64,000 nucleotides of DNA from Casuarius casuarius (Eukaryota; Chordata; Aves; Casuariiformes; Casuariidae), in assembly GCA_003342895.1 (NCBI GenBank), contig PTFA01000042.1:930001-994000 (forward strand), in the 5' to 3' direction. This document shows positions 52,331-62,618 of the stretch, piece by piece (within the stretch, counting starts at the first letter, position 1; each line of letters opens with the position of its first letter). The position numbers were made by a program, and so were the translations under genes. Under the pieces are notes generated by a model, which worked only from the letters and a program-made list of their open reading frames with translations, made no database searches and was not told where the DNA came from.

Positions 52331-52376
52331 TATTTAGGCACTTAGCAGGGGCTAAATACCTGAATATTTGGGGGGA
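52331..52376 (+). repeat. Short repeat-like end (family uncertain)
   Basis: The sequence 'ttaggcacttagcaggggct' then 'aaatacctgaat' and 'gggatctggacc' resembles the type of motif at 15745-15832. It directly abuts the 42-bp duplication. I cannot assign a family. Confidence 0.3.
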
Positions 52377-52853
52377 TCTGGACCTTCATTTCACTGGCTG
52401 TTCTTAACGCTGTAGAAGATGGATCACTGTCATGTGCACTCATCCCCAGTGCTGCTGTGCAAGCAGCTGGCACGCTGCCTGAAGGCAGCCCACAGCTGGC
52501 TCGCCCAGCTGTGCGCAGCGCTGCCTGCTGCTGTGCTGTGCTGTCGGGTGTACATGGCTTGGTTAAACTCCGTGCACTCTGGGGACTGTTTTTTTGTCTT
52601 GAAGTCTCTCTGCTTGTTCACTGTGATCCATTAGGAGCAGGTACTTAAGTGTACAAATAACCTCAGGTAAAGTGAGGTCTCATCTCAAGCTAAATTTCTG
52701 GTACCACTGGAATATATTTGAGCAGCAACCAGGTCTGTTTTGCAGATTCTCTATCAGCAGCTGAACTACTGACTCTTTGATTATTAACCCCTGAGTTTGG
52801 CGCACGGCGATGGAAAAGGTCTGTTTATTGCTTTAAAGGATCAATTCATATCC

Positions 52854-52876
52854 CATATATATATATGGAGAGAGAG
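52854..52876 (+). repeat. AT and GA microsatellite
   Basis: A short AT array followed by GA units in HUNK intron 2. Confidence 0.75.
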
Positions 52877-53004
52877 GAAGGAAAAAGCAGATCAGAGTTT
52901 GAGATGGGCAGAGAAAAAACCTGTCAGGAACAGATGAACATGTTTAGCTTTAAACAGTGATATTGAGTCCATCAGCAGTTCCTCTCACTAAAAAATTTAC
53001 TTTC

Positions 53005-53100
53005 TGCATAATGGCATAGTGGCTAAAGCACTTACGGGGAACTAACGGGCCTGGCTTTGATTCCTGTCTTTGCCAGAGAGGATTCAAACCCACATTTTGT
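53005..53100 (+). repeat. MIR SINE head (tRNA-derived part)
   Basis: The stretch 'aatggcatagtggctaaagc' with 'actt', then 'ggcctggctttgattcctgt' and 'ctttgcca', matches the tRNA-related start of a MIR, including remnants of the A and B boxes. It is a fragment, not a functional tRNA gene: it has no foldable anticodon arm. Confidence 0.55.
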
Positions 53101-55433
53101 ACAAAAATAGCTCATTCACTAGGTGCAGGATAGACTCCACAGGCTGCTGTGGCAGAAAGAAGGCAAGAATTGTGGCTCCAGCAGCGACGTACGCATGAGG
53201 AGCCTGAGCCTGTGCACGGATGCTGTGTACCTGGAGTGGTCCTGGCCCTCGCCCCATCTCTCTGAAGTGTGAGGGACTTCACGGCAGCGCAGGGAGGAAG
53301 CAACCCTGGAAATACTGATGTGGTCTGCTGTGTCTAACAGTTAAGCTCCGTGCATCCAGGTACAGCAAAGCATGATCCAGCCCTGCAGCATTAAATTGAT
53401 CCCCACCCCGAAGGAGGCATACACCACCCACTGTATTTCTCGAATCAGTGTGGCACAGAGCTTTTCCGTGGGAGTCTTCCATCCAAATAACATGCAGGTC
53501 CAATTCTGTTTAAACTCATAAAATTTGACAGAATCACAAGCAGTATATTTGCAAGTACTTTCTCTAGGGGTTTACCATTCAGTATCTTTACTTTTTCTAC
53601 AAACAAGATACATAGAACAGCATAGAGACACAAGAAAAACACTGGCGGCACAATCTGAATTTGTTGTATCGGCTCTCTGTGTGCAAGAGGGAGAAAAAAT
53701 AATAGTTACCCCGGGAGCTGCTCTTCTTGGGCCTTTGACCGTGGCAACTCTAAAAACAGACTACTCCATCAGCAGCTGAAGAGGGGGAAAAAAAATAGTG
53801 CAGAAGTCTGATTCATTCTCACCCTGGATGAAATGACAATGTTCTATTGTCGTTCTTGTTGTTATTTTTAAAACAGTTAAAAAATAGCAGCACTTCTGCT
53901 ATGTGGTGATCCGTGGGTGTTCACATTCACTGCATGAGAAACAAAACACAGCATTGTAGGCCGGAAAGTGGTCAACTGTTTGTATCCCTTTCAAAATGCT
54001 TTCATCATTCATATTGAATTGAGCAGAACATTTAAAGGAAATAAAAGTATTCGCTGAATATTTTATTACAACAGCAACCAACATTCTTTTATCTATGTTA
54101 TTCAGTGTATAATATAGATTACTTGCCCTGTTCTATAACTCAGGATGAAAAGAAAAAATCAGATGAAGTAAGTCGCATGAAATCTGACTACATTAGTTAA
54201 TGAACATTACTCAGCCAGCTTCAAGACTTATGATCAAGGCTTGGCATGGCAGAAAAACACTCTGATCTCTGGACAAGGACTGGGACCCAGAACTCAAAGG
54301 AAATGTCTTTTAAGAACCACTGTGACATGCAAGCAGTCTGGAAGAAAAAGAAAACCTTCAAGAAGGCTCATTTTATTTGAGGGGTTAAAAAAGTTACTCA
54401 TGTGTTTGACCATAAAGATGCATTTGAAATCATAAATATCTATTTCCTATGATGGGTGAAGACTGCAAGTTTCTGGGTGCAGGAGTTACATCTTCGGTGA
54501 GGGATGTCAAGTTTTCAGAAGTCTGTGGCTGCTTTCTGAAAAAAATGCCACTGCCCTAAATATAATTTTGTGTAGTCGTTTGTGCTCCATTCCTTTTATC
54601 AGAAGAGCTGGTTGGTTGCTAAAAATATATATGCAACAAGCTCAGCTGTGAATCAGGTAGGAATATTTATCTTTCTCTCTGACAGAAGAAAACAAACCCA
54701 AATGGCAGTATCTGGTGAAGCTTTCTCTTTTCAGAAGGTGTTTACATAGGCCTTCATGCTGTCAAAAAGCAGGATGAACAATAAGCCCCTTGGGAGTGTA
54801 AGGACAACAGAGAAAATGAAGTGAAAGCCTTGGTGCTTGCAACTGCATCCCACAGGAAATTCTCAACAACCCTTTTAAAGTAATTTTAACAAAATTCAAT
54901 CCCATCCAGTGCAATTACTGTCAGAATGTCAAAGAAAAGAATTTAATAATGCATTGGTAGCAAAGATGGCTTTCTGTATTCCCCCTTTTTCTGTCTTCAT
55001 GGCAGTATATTCATACCTTCCACTGCCATTTTGCAGTGGATCAGGAGTTTGAAAGACACACAAAAAAACCGACGTTTTGAGTGGAATTTGTATATTTTTC
55101 CATAATCTCCTTCCTCCCCTTTGCCTAGCACATTGAGAGCAGTAAGGCAGTGTCATATGATTCAGTTGTTCGGGACGTTACGGGATTCCTGCTTTGGTAC
55201 CCGTTACTTTGACGTGTAAGCTTTGATAACTTCCATCCTATTAATTTTAAGTGCCAGTAGTCTGGCTGCTGATACAATATTTATGACAGATCCTGTGCTG
55301 CAGAGCAAAGTCTCCTTTTGAAGTGCAAAGCTGGCTTGTCTTCCTATTTTATGACAGATTTCAAAATTACCTTTGGGCATTCTCCCTGCAATGCTCCACC
55401 GCAAACAAACTGAACATTATTTTAGTAAAGACA

Positions 55434-55515
55434 ATGGACTGGATTCCTCTTTAACAGAGATAACCACACTGAATTCAGTGAGGTCAGGGCCGGCAGAGGA
55501 GTCAGGCTCAGGAAA
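55434..55515 (+). repeat. Old interspersed repeat fragment (family uncertain)
   Basis: The segment 'ggactggattcctctttaac', then 'ccacactgaattcagtgagg' and 'ggagtcaggctc', resembles a degenerate motif found widely in sauropsid DNA (a 'ggattctgcc ... ttcagtgg ... aatcaggccc' pattern). A similar piece lies at 59164-59262. Confidence 0.35.
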
Positions 55516-57898
55516 TATTACTTTGATAACAAAGCAGTGCCTTTGAAATGCATATTAAGGTGACGATGAACCCAAATCTCTGCAACCTTCCCAACTCACC
55601 TCCAGCTCCTCAAAGGGCCTAGAAAGTGAGCTGTGGGTTGGTAGTTAAGGAGTGCTTTTGGTGGTACTTTTGTGATAAAAAAATAAAGTGGAGGAGACAG
55701 CAACCAACCACTACTGCTTTGCAGCTGCTTGCTGGGCAAGCATTGCTTCACAGTAGAGGCATCAACTCCTCCTGCTTCCTGCTCATATGCTGTACTTGGG
55801 TATCTTAAAGTTTTTCCACAAGGAATGGCAAAAGTTTGCCTAGAAATTTTTTTTTTTCCTTTGGCTACATTCTTCAAGGAGCCGAGACAGTCAGGTAACA
55901 GCCCCCGGCAGCCGCTTTTCTTCTCCCTCCCTGGCTCAGCCCACCGTGGTGCGGGAGCCGTGGTACCGCGGCACAGGGCTGCTGCAGCCTGCTCCACGAG
56001 CCTGCCAAAACGCGCAGGCCACTTGCAAGATTGCAAGGGCTCTCGAGCCTGCAGAGACGTACGCGTAGGCCATACACATAACGCTCTGGGTAGTCCCGCT
56101 GACTTCAGCCAGGGCTTCGCCTGCTGTGTGTGTCCTACCCTTCCGCCCGCTCAGGAGTCTGTATTCCCGCGGCAGAGGTTCTCCAGCGATGGTCTGGTCT
56201 GGTCTCTTTTTCTTTTTGGTCTGGCTTCATAGGACTTTTGTGTTTATAAGGCTGATTAACATGGAATCTTCTTGTTAAATGGTAGCAGCTAAGTGAAAAT
56301 AGGCCGACCTGGTTCAGCATCACACTGAAAAAAGTGCTTTCGGATTGACATGGATTGAAAAAAAGGTGGTGCATACGGACCATTATATCAGTTACCACTT
56401 AGTGGCAAATCTGCTAATAGACATATGGGTAAACATCTTTAATTAACCAGATCTGATTGCACTTTATAGTGAGGCTATATTTAACTTTTTTTCTTATTTT
56501 TTCCTCTGATACTTTTAACATTCCCTTAGTTTTTGTCTTTATCTATTTTTATTTTTTCAGCCTGATTCCTTTTAAATGTCGTCTCTTGTATTTATTTTTA
56601 GCTCTTCTATCACTCATTTATTGTTCTGATTGCCTCCGTGTCTCTTCTGCTCAATTTTCAGCTTTCACCTATCCATTCTCCTTCCTTTAGTTTTAAAATC
56701 TTACCTCTTTTTAGCTAACGTTTAATTTAGTGCTAAAATGTGCTCAAAACTTCCAAGTCCTCCTTCTCCTCACTTTGAGCCATTGCACTGAGCATTTCAG
56801 TTTATCGCTTGAAACTCCATTCGGCTCTGCGGATTTCACTCTTTTTTTTTTTTTTATTCCATGCTGTTCTTTTGGCACTCTTTCCGGTTAAATTCCCGGC
56901 CTTGGGATCTTCCTAGGGGCTGATCACGCTCTCCGTGGCTTTGCAGCACCTTCGTGGTAGACGTGGAGCCTTGCGCTAGGAGAGGGTTCTCGCGGCAGCG
57001 AGATTTTGATTTCCTCGAGTTAACACACTGGGTTATTGTCAGAGGAGGGAATATAATCCAGGCCTTCTGTCTCTGCAACTCGTGCTTTTATAGACTGAAT
57101 TATACTGCTTCTCCATGAAGTGAATTTGTGCCAATGTATTTAGCTACCGAGTACACAATATAGTCTTCTCCTTAGAAAGCCTTTTGTTAAGCTAAAGGCA
57201 CAAGGAGACGCTGGATGTAGCCATTGAATACCTGAAACTTGCAAAATATTCTCCTTCCGTAGATTTGTGTATTATTTCCCCCATTTCTTTTAACATATGA
57301 AGTGAGGAAGATCTGGCTAATTAGGGTGTTGAAACATCTGTTCAGTTCAGAGGAGGTCCTTGTGGTTGTATCTGTGAAGTGAGAGGCATCCTGCATACGA
57401 ATACTCCTCTACTTCTTATGTTTATTTGAAACACAGCCTGGACATAAAATGAAATGGAGGGGAATGTTTTAAAAAAGACTTAAAGTTGGTCACTGCTGTT
57501 TTTCTTTCTAGATCCATTCTTGTGAAAGGATTTGGTTTGGTTGGTTTGCTTGTCTTTAGTATGCATTATATCTTCATCTATAATAGAGGCATTCTTCAGT
57601 GCTCCCTTCTCCTTACGAAGGCAAAATACCATAGATGTCACTGACTTCCCATAATTATAGCTGATGGCTTTATTATCCAGAGTTTTCCTAAGTGTACTGG
57701 GAGAAGCATTACTGCAAGTCTGAGCTGTTGATATCCTGGCATGCTAATGGTTAGAAATACTTTGTATCTGGATTTGGGGAAAAATTCAGGTAATAAAGAC
57801 ACAATCAACCACCAGGAGTCACGGACAAGTTGTGTAGCAACCCAACTGACTTTCATACTGTACTTAAAGCTTAGTCTGTACACTTTGGGGGTTTTTGT

Positions 57899-57915
57899 GG
57901 GTGGGTGGGTGGGGG
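57899..57915 (+). other. G-quadruplex motif with single-base loops
   Basis: GGGTGGGTGGGTGGGGG is present on the HUNK sense strand in intron 2, about 870 bases before exon 3. Four G runs separated by single T residues are the arrangement known to give the most stable parallel quadruplexes. It would be present in both the coding DNA strand and the pre-mRNA. Function is inference. Confidence 0.8.
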
Positions 57916-58154
57916 TGATCTCTGGGATTTTTTTCTTCGAACATGATTTAGGGAAGTACTACTGCATCCTTAAATGGTAGAAGTGCACATATGAAGTGAA
58001 GTAGGTGCTCAAGCACATTTCAGAAGAAGGGTCTTTCTTTCTGTGGAAGGCAACTGCTTTCGTTTTATCCTCTCTCTCCCAAAATTGGTCTCGGCCCTGA
58101 TCCGTGAAGTGGTTCTGTGAAGTCAGGCTCTGAGAAAGCAGCAGGGCGGTACTG

Positions 58155-58322
58155 TGGAAAAAGCCCTAATATGGTATTCAAAATCTGTGCAGCTTCTCTC
58201 AGCTTTGTCACTAGCTTGCTGGTTGGCATCGGGCAAGTCATTTCAATCTCTGTGCCTTGGTTTTCACCTCTAGAGTATGAAATGCTAGTCCTGGCCACCT
58301 CTGTAAAGAGGTTTGACGTCTC
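58155..58322 (+). repeat. MIR SINE, forward orientation
   Basis: The run 'tttgtcactagcttgctggt' then 'gggcaagtcatttcaatctc', 'tgtgccttggttttcacctc' and 'ctgtaaagaggtttgacgtc' follows the MIR order (tRNA-unrelated core with GGGCAAGTCA, CTGTGCCT, then the TAAAG tail). Moderately diverged, old insertion. Confidence 0.75.
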
Positions 58323-58786
58323 ATGCTGGAGGGGAGGCTGACTCTGGTCCACTTATAGGCAATAGAAGAGAACAGACATTTGGCTCCTCGGACCTCTGCA
58401 GAAGAGCATTTATTCTTCAGAAAAGATTCTGGTTATGAAGAGTAATGAGAAAATGACCTCCAATTCTAAAAGCATATATTTAAAATGTTTCCTGTGTATA
58501 AGATTTTTGTGAATTTTTAACTACATGCAAAATTTGAAGAAGCTGATTAATTATGGGGCTTACTCGCAAATGATTGTAAATTCATTTTGTGCATGAAAAA
58601 CTGGTGTGAAGCTGTGCATGAAAGCATTGGTAATTTTGGAGAGGAGACAGTGTATGGGGGTTTTGGCTTTGAATGTGGAACCATGTGTGCTGCATTATAT
58701 ATGAATCTTGTAAATAAACTGATGAGAGTGACAGGAAGTTGCTGTGTTATTTCAGAGGCTCACTCAAAATATTTTATTTCTTTCAG

Positions 58787-58842
58787 AGACTTGAAGATAG
58801 AAAATCTGTTGCTAGATGAAGACAACAATATCAAGCTTATTG
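58787..58842 (+). CDS. HUNK: HUNK coding exon 3 (56 nt, catalytic loop)
   Basis: After acceptor TTTCAG the exon supplies the last base of the HRD arginine, then DLKIENLLLDEDNNIKLI, and ends with the G that begins the DFG aspartate codon; the donor is GTATGA. It carries the catalytic-base Asp (D186 in human numbering as I recall) and the Mg-coordinating Asn of KIEN. Phase is 2 at the start and 1 at the end, so at 56 nt the exon is not a multiple of three. It joins exon 2 perfectly and matches HUNK residue for residue as I remember it. Exon 4, carrying DFG and the activation loop, is not found before the window ends. Confidence 0.96.
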
Positions 58843-59163
58843 GTATGAAACCAGTTTGGCAATTCCAGTAATTGAAATTGGTAGTCTTATAAAGAGAATT
58901 TTTGAGACTTCATAATCCTCCATGTGACAACTGCTAATGTTGCTACAGAGAGGAGCTGGGAGAGTATAGATAGCAATCAAGCTGTTCCTGACAGCATCTT
59001 GTGGAAAAAATGTTCCAAATAATTCAGCTTTAACTGGGTATGGGCATAATCCTTTATCTTTTAACCAACAGTTCTCCTATTTAAACCAGGAACTTTGTAA
59101 AGGATTAAAGAATTGACCCCACAGAAGTAATTTGTTTTATTACTTTGGTAATTTCATATTTAC

Positions 59164-59262
59164 TGAGGGTTGGATTCTGCCCCCATATGCATATGCTTCC
59201 GCTAAAGTCAGTGGGAGCTGCACACATTTATAGCAGCTGGCAAAATTTGGTCCTCTATTTAT
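59164..59262 (+). repeat. Old interspersed repeat fragment (family uncertain)
   Basis: A 'gggttggattctgccccca' start, 'gctaaagtcagtgggagctg' core and 'ggcaaaatttggtcctc' end form the same degenerate pattern as the pieces at 24735 and 55434. The assignment to one family is a guess from pattern memory. Confidence 0.4.
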
Positions 59263-62200
59263 ATTCATTACATTTGCTTCCAGAATCCAATGAGGAATTG
59301 GTTTAGAGGGTTGTTTTAAAAAAATTAAGATCAACAGTAGAGTCTTGGTTACATTCAGGTATCACTTGTATGCAGTGCTCAATTCATTCAAGTTGTGCAG
59401 ATATTTTAGATTAATCATCCTTGGGTATACTCTCTCACTGCGTTTGTGTAACTCCCATTAATGTTAATGTGGGCATTGAAAAGAAAATATGCCCCTCATA
59501 AAAAAAGAATGTTTGTGTTTATTCCCATGCCTACACTTTTGCCAGCAGCAGTCTCTGTGATTGCAGACTTAAAAATTAGACTGATTTTCTTTCTTCAAAA
59601 GGTTTCATCGTCTGAAAAGTGATGAAAAGCAGTAACAAAACTCTGGTCAAATGGACAGTCACTGTGATGTATAAAGCACATACATTTCCAAACAAGCAAG
59701 AAGGAGATGGTTGATGAAATTCGAAATATTCAAAATCTGCCTAGGGAATTCAGTCTTGAGAAAAATTACCACAACTTTTAATCATTTCTCTGTAATGAAT
59801 CAAATGACTCTGGGAAAATAATAACAAAACAGAATGTTGCATTACCTCAGTTACAGGTCAAGAGGCTACTGATATGTTACCGTGAATCATTCATCACTAA
59901 TGATGGATACCACCCATTATCTTGATTTAGCAGATAAGGGAGACCAGATGGTTTGTAACAGTGCTATGAGAACATCTGATAGATTTAAAGAATTTCTATA
60001 ACTTTCCTGTTGTTGGGTGTTTGATTACACAAGAGTACGTAAACTTGACATCCAAGCCCAGATCTAATCAGATGATGCATGTACAATTAAAACTTTTGTG
60101 CCAAAAAATAATTGCAGAACTCTTCCTACAGTCTTGTTGACTTCAGTTGCATAGAAAGGTCTCCTCGCAGTGGGTGGTGTGGGAAGAAAGGAGAAAGAGA
60201 CAGTCAGCTCTTCCATACACCAGCTAGCATGGAAATAAATTGTCCTCGGGTCTGCAGCCTGATGTTTTAAGCAAAGCAGTTGTACACAGATTGTATTTCA
60301 AAACAAAATCCAACTGTCCGACTGGATATGTTACAGAAGGATAAAGGTTGCTTTATGAGTGATAATTTGACTGGAAGTAAAAGGAGATGTAATAGCAGAG
60401 TCAGCTCAAACACTTGTATTTTGTCACCGATTGGCTTAAATCCATTGTTTCAAATCCTCCCATCCCCTAAGGAAATTCTTTGATTTAATTTTCCAGAGAA
60501 GCCACTATTTGATGACCCAAACCCAAACAGACAGAGTTGTTTCCATGCGTTTTGCACCAATCTGTTGTCCCATGCGGCTCTCCTGAGCGACCGCTGCCCT
60601 GCAGCTCCAGCGACACCGGCGAGCTCTCGCTGATCACCCCGAAGGGTTGCCGCCTCCGTTCCCCACATGCTCTCGGTTGGCTGCACATGGGTCAAAAGCT
60701 GGCGCAGGGATGGCCCAACCTGGCCTCGGGTCCCGGGGCACCTTCCCTCAGGCAGGGTGCAAAGGCAGAAGCTAGAAGAGGTCAGGCAGTAGCAGAGCAC
60801 CGTGCCGCTGCCCCTCTCCTGCCTCACCTGCACCTCTTTCTTGGGAGGCAGCAAAGTAGTGTTGAGCTGCCTCTGAGAGCTTTCTGCTGGCATCAGCCTT
60901 CCCAGGACAAGGGAGGTTTTCCAGCATCTCTCTGGCTGCTGTAGAGACCAGATAATTTACTCCTCTTCCTCGTCCCCTTTCATCCCCTTGCTCAGCTCAT
61001 TCGGTATTTAGCAAAATATTTTACGTAGTCTGTCTTTCCACAAATGCAATGGGTCAGTTGGCCATCACATAGTCCTGCCCAGCAAGACTCTTGAATAGTG
61101 AAGATGTTCATGATGTTCATGATTCCACATGTTTTGTGGAATTACGTGCTGCATTTCATGCTTGAGAAAAGAGACTTTAAGCTACAAAAGCAGCTCATCT
61201 CAATTTCTTTGGGGTAGGAGCTTTGTCGCTGTGTCTCACAGCAGCAAACACACTAGTTAGTACCTAGTAAAAAAATGTTGTTCTTGTAATAGCTGTAAAA
61301 AGAAAAAACCCATAGAGGAAAAAGAACAGGTGAATTGAAGAGCAGAAATATAACATGAAATGACATTGAAACTCCCTACTTGTTCATGCATTTCAGTGAG
61401 AGCTGGATTCCTTGAATCCCTTTCTTTGTCCAGCTGCTTAATGCCAGCTCGCTTTTATTACTCCTTTTAGCTAGATGATAAGATGGTTTATAATGCGTGC
61501 TTGGATATTACTATTAGAAAAATTCCCTTTGCTGTGTTAAGTGGACTCATTCTTAGCAGTTTGTTAAGTCTTGGATCTGAGAATATCGAGACTGGAAACG
61601 TTGGAAACAATTCACTTCTCTTTAGCTACCAGCCTTCGATGGTGGTGTCAGAGAAAGATTTAGTCAAACGCCACTCGCAGGCCATGGGGGGCTCTTGGCC
61701 TTCTCTTCAAGGGCCACCAGCATCAGAAGGATTTGGCCTCTAAGTAGCTCTGCCGTGATCTGGGGAGCTCTGCTGATGTACACAAAGGTCAAACTGCTCC
61801 ATGAGTCCGTGCTTTGTGCTAGGGGTTTTGTTATTTAATAACATTTTCCTTATTCTAGCAGTCACAGTTTCATAGATAGTTTCATAGATAGCCTTATATC
61901 CATGGCTTAATGTTGATTTCCTGGAAGCATTAAAAAGCAGTAATGTAATGCGATCCTTTGACAGTACGAACACTGGGGGTGGTGGAGTTTCCATGTCATA
62001 ATATTTACTTTGGAAAACCAAGGATTGCCTTTGGTCTGAATTCTGTAGTTAGCTGAGCCTGTTAAAAAAAGCCCAGGATAGGGACAGTAATGGCAGTAAC
62101 ATTATGAATGCTGCCATTACCATTCTTACCAAGATCAAAAGTGTATCCTTAGTAAAAATCACACTGCAACCATGATGTGCTGGCAGTGTTAACAAAATTC

Positions 62201-62599
62201 CCCTTTCTTTTGCGATAAAGTCCCCGCTCCCCATATACATGTGTTTGCACACATTTTTAATTTCAATAGGCACTAGTAAAAAAGAAAACAGTGTAGCAGC
62301 TTAGAGTGAATAAACTAGATATAAGTGAATAAACTGTTTACAGTTTAAGCAAATGAGATAGTGAAAGCTTTCTCTAGAGTATACTTCCATTGCATTAATA
62401 ATAATGAAGAGATGCTGGTTTCTGCCACCTCAGAATATAGCCATTATGTACTTTGTAAAGCATTATATTAAAATCATGTAATTTTGAGATGATACGATAA
62501 AATAGAGTGAAAACCATGACTAGCACTACGTAGATGTATCCTTTCTAGGAATTTTGAAAGGCATTTTTCCATTGAGATAACCCATCTCAGACCATAGCC

Positions 62600-62618
62600 A
62601 ATAAATAAATAAATAAAA
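62600..62618 (+). repeat. AAAT tetranucleotide microsatellite
   Basis: Four tandem AAAT units in HUNK intron 3. Confidence 0.8.

Larger units (their letters stand above)
51198..58786 (+). other. HUNK: HUNK intron 2 (7.6 kb)
   Basis: The intron runs from donor GTAATC to acceptor TTTCAG, which follows the pyrimidine-rich tattttatttctttcag. It holds a minus-strand MIR (51545-51700), a perfect 42-bp tandem duplication (52246-52329), a plus-strand MIR head (53005-53100), a short GC-rich patch around 55880-56180 with chance ORFs, a G-quadruplex motif (57899-57915) and a plus-strand MIR (58155-58322). No further exon is recognised. Confidence 0.85.

Noticed and set aside
52090..52407. 105-codon ORF with a doubled 14-residue peptide
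   Set aside because: It lies in HUNK intron 2, the peptide repeat follows automatically from the 42-bp duplication being divisible by three, and no splice sites or homology support translation.
53005..53100. tRNA-like A and B box remnants
   Set aside because: These fit the head of a MIR SINE; no cloverleaf can be drawn, so it is not a tRNA gene.
58587..58871. 94-codon ORF containing HUNK exon 3 with extra flanking residues
   Set aside because: The flanks are intron: the acceptor at 58785-58786 and donor at 58843-58844 precisely delimit the conserved residues, and the flanking residues do not match kinase sequence.
60450..60944. Overlapping 147- and 135-codon ORFs on opposite strands
   Set aside because: They occupy a short GC-rich patch in HUNK intron 3 and overlap each other; no homology recognised.
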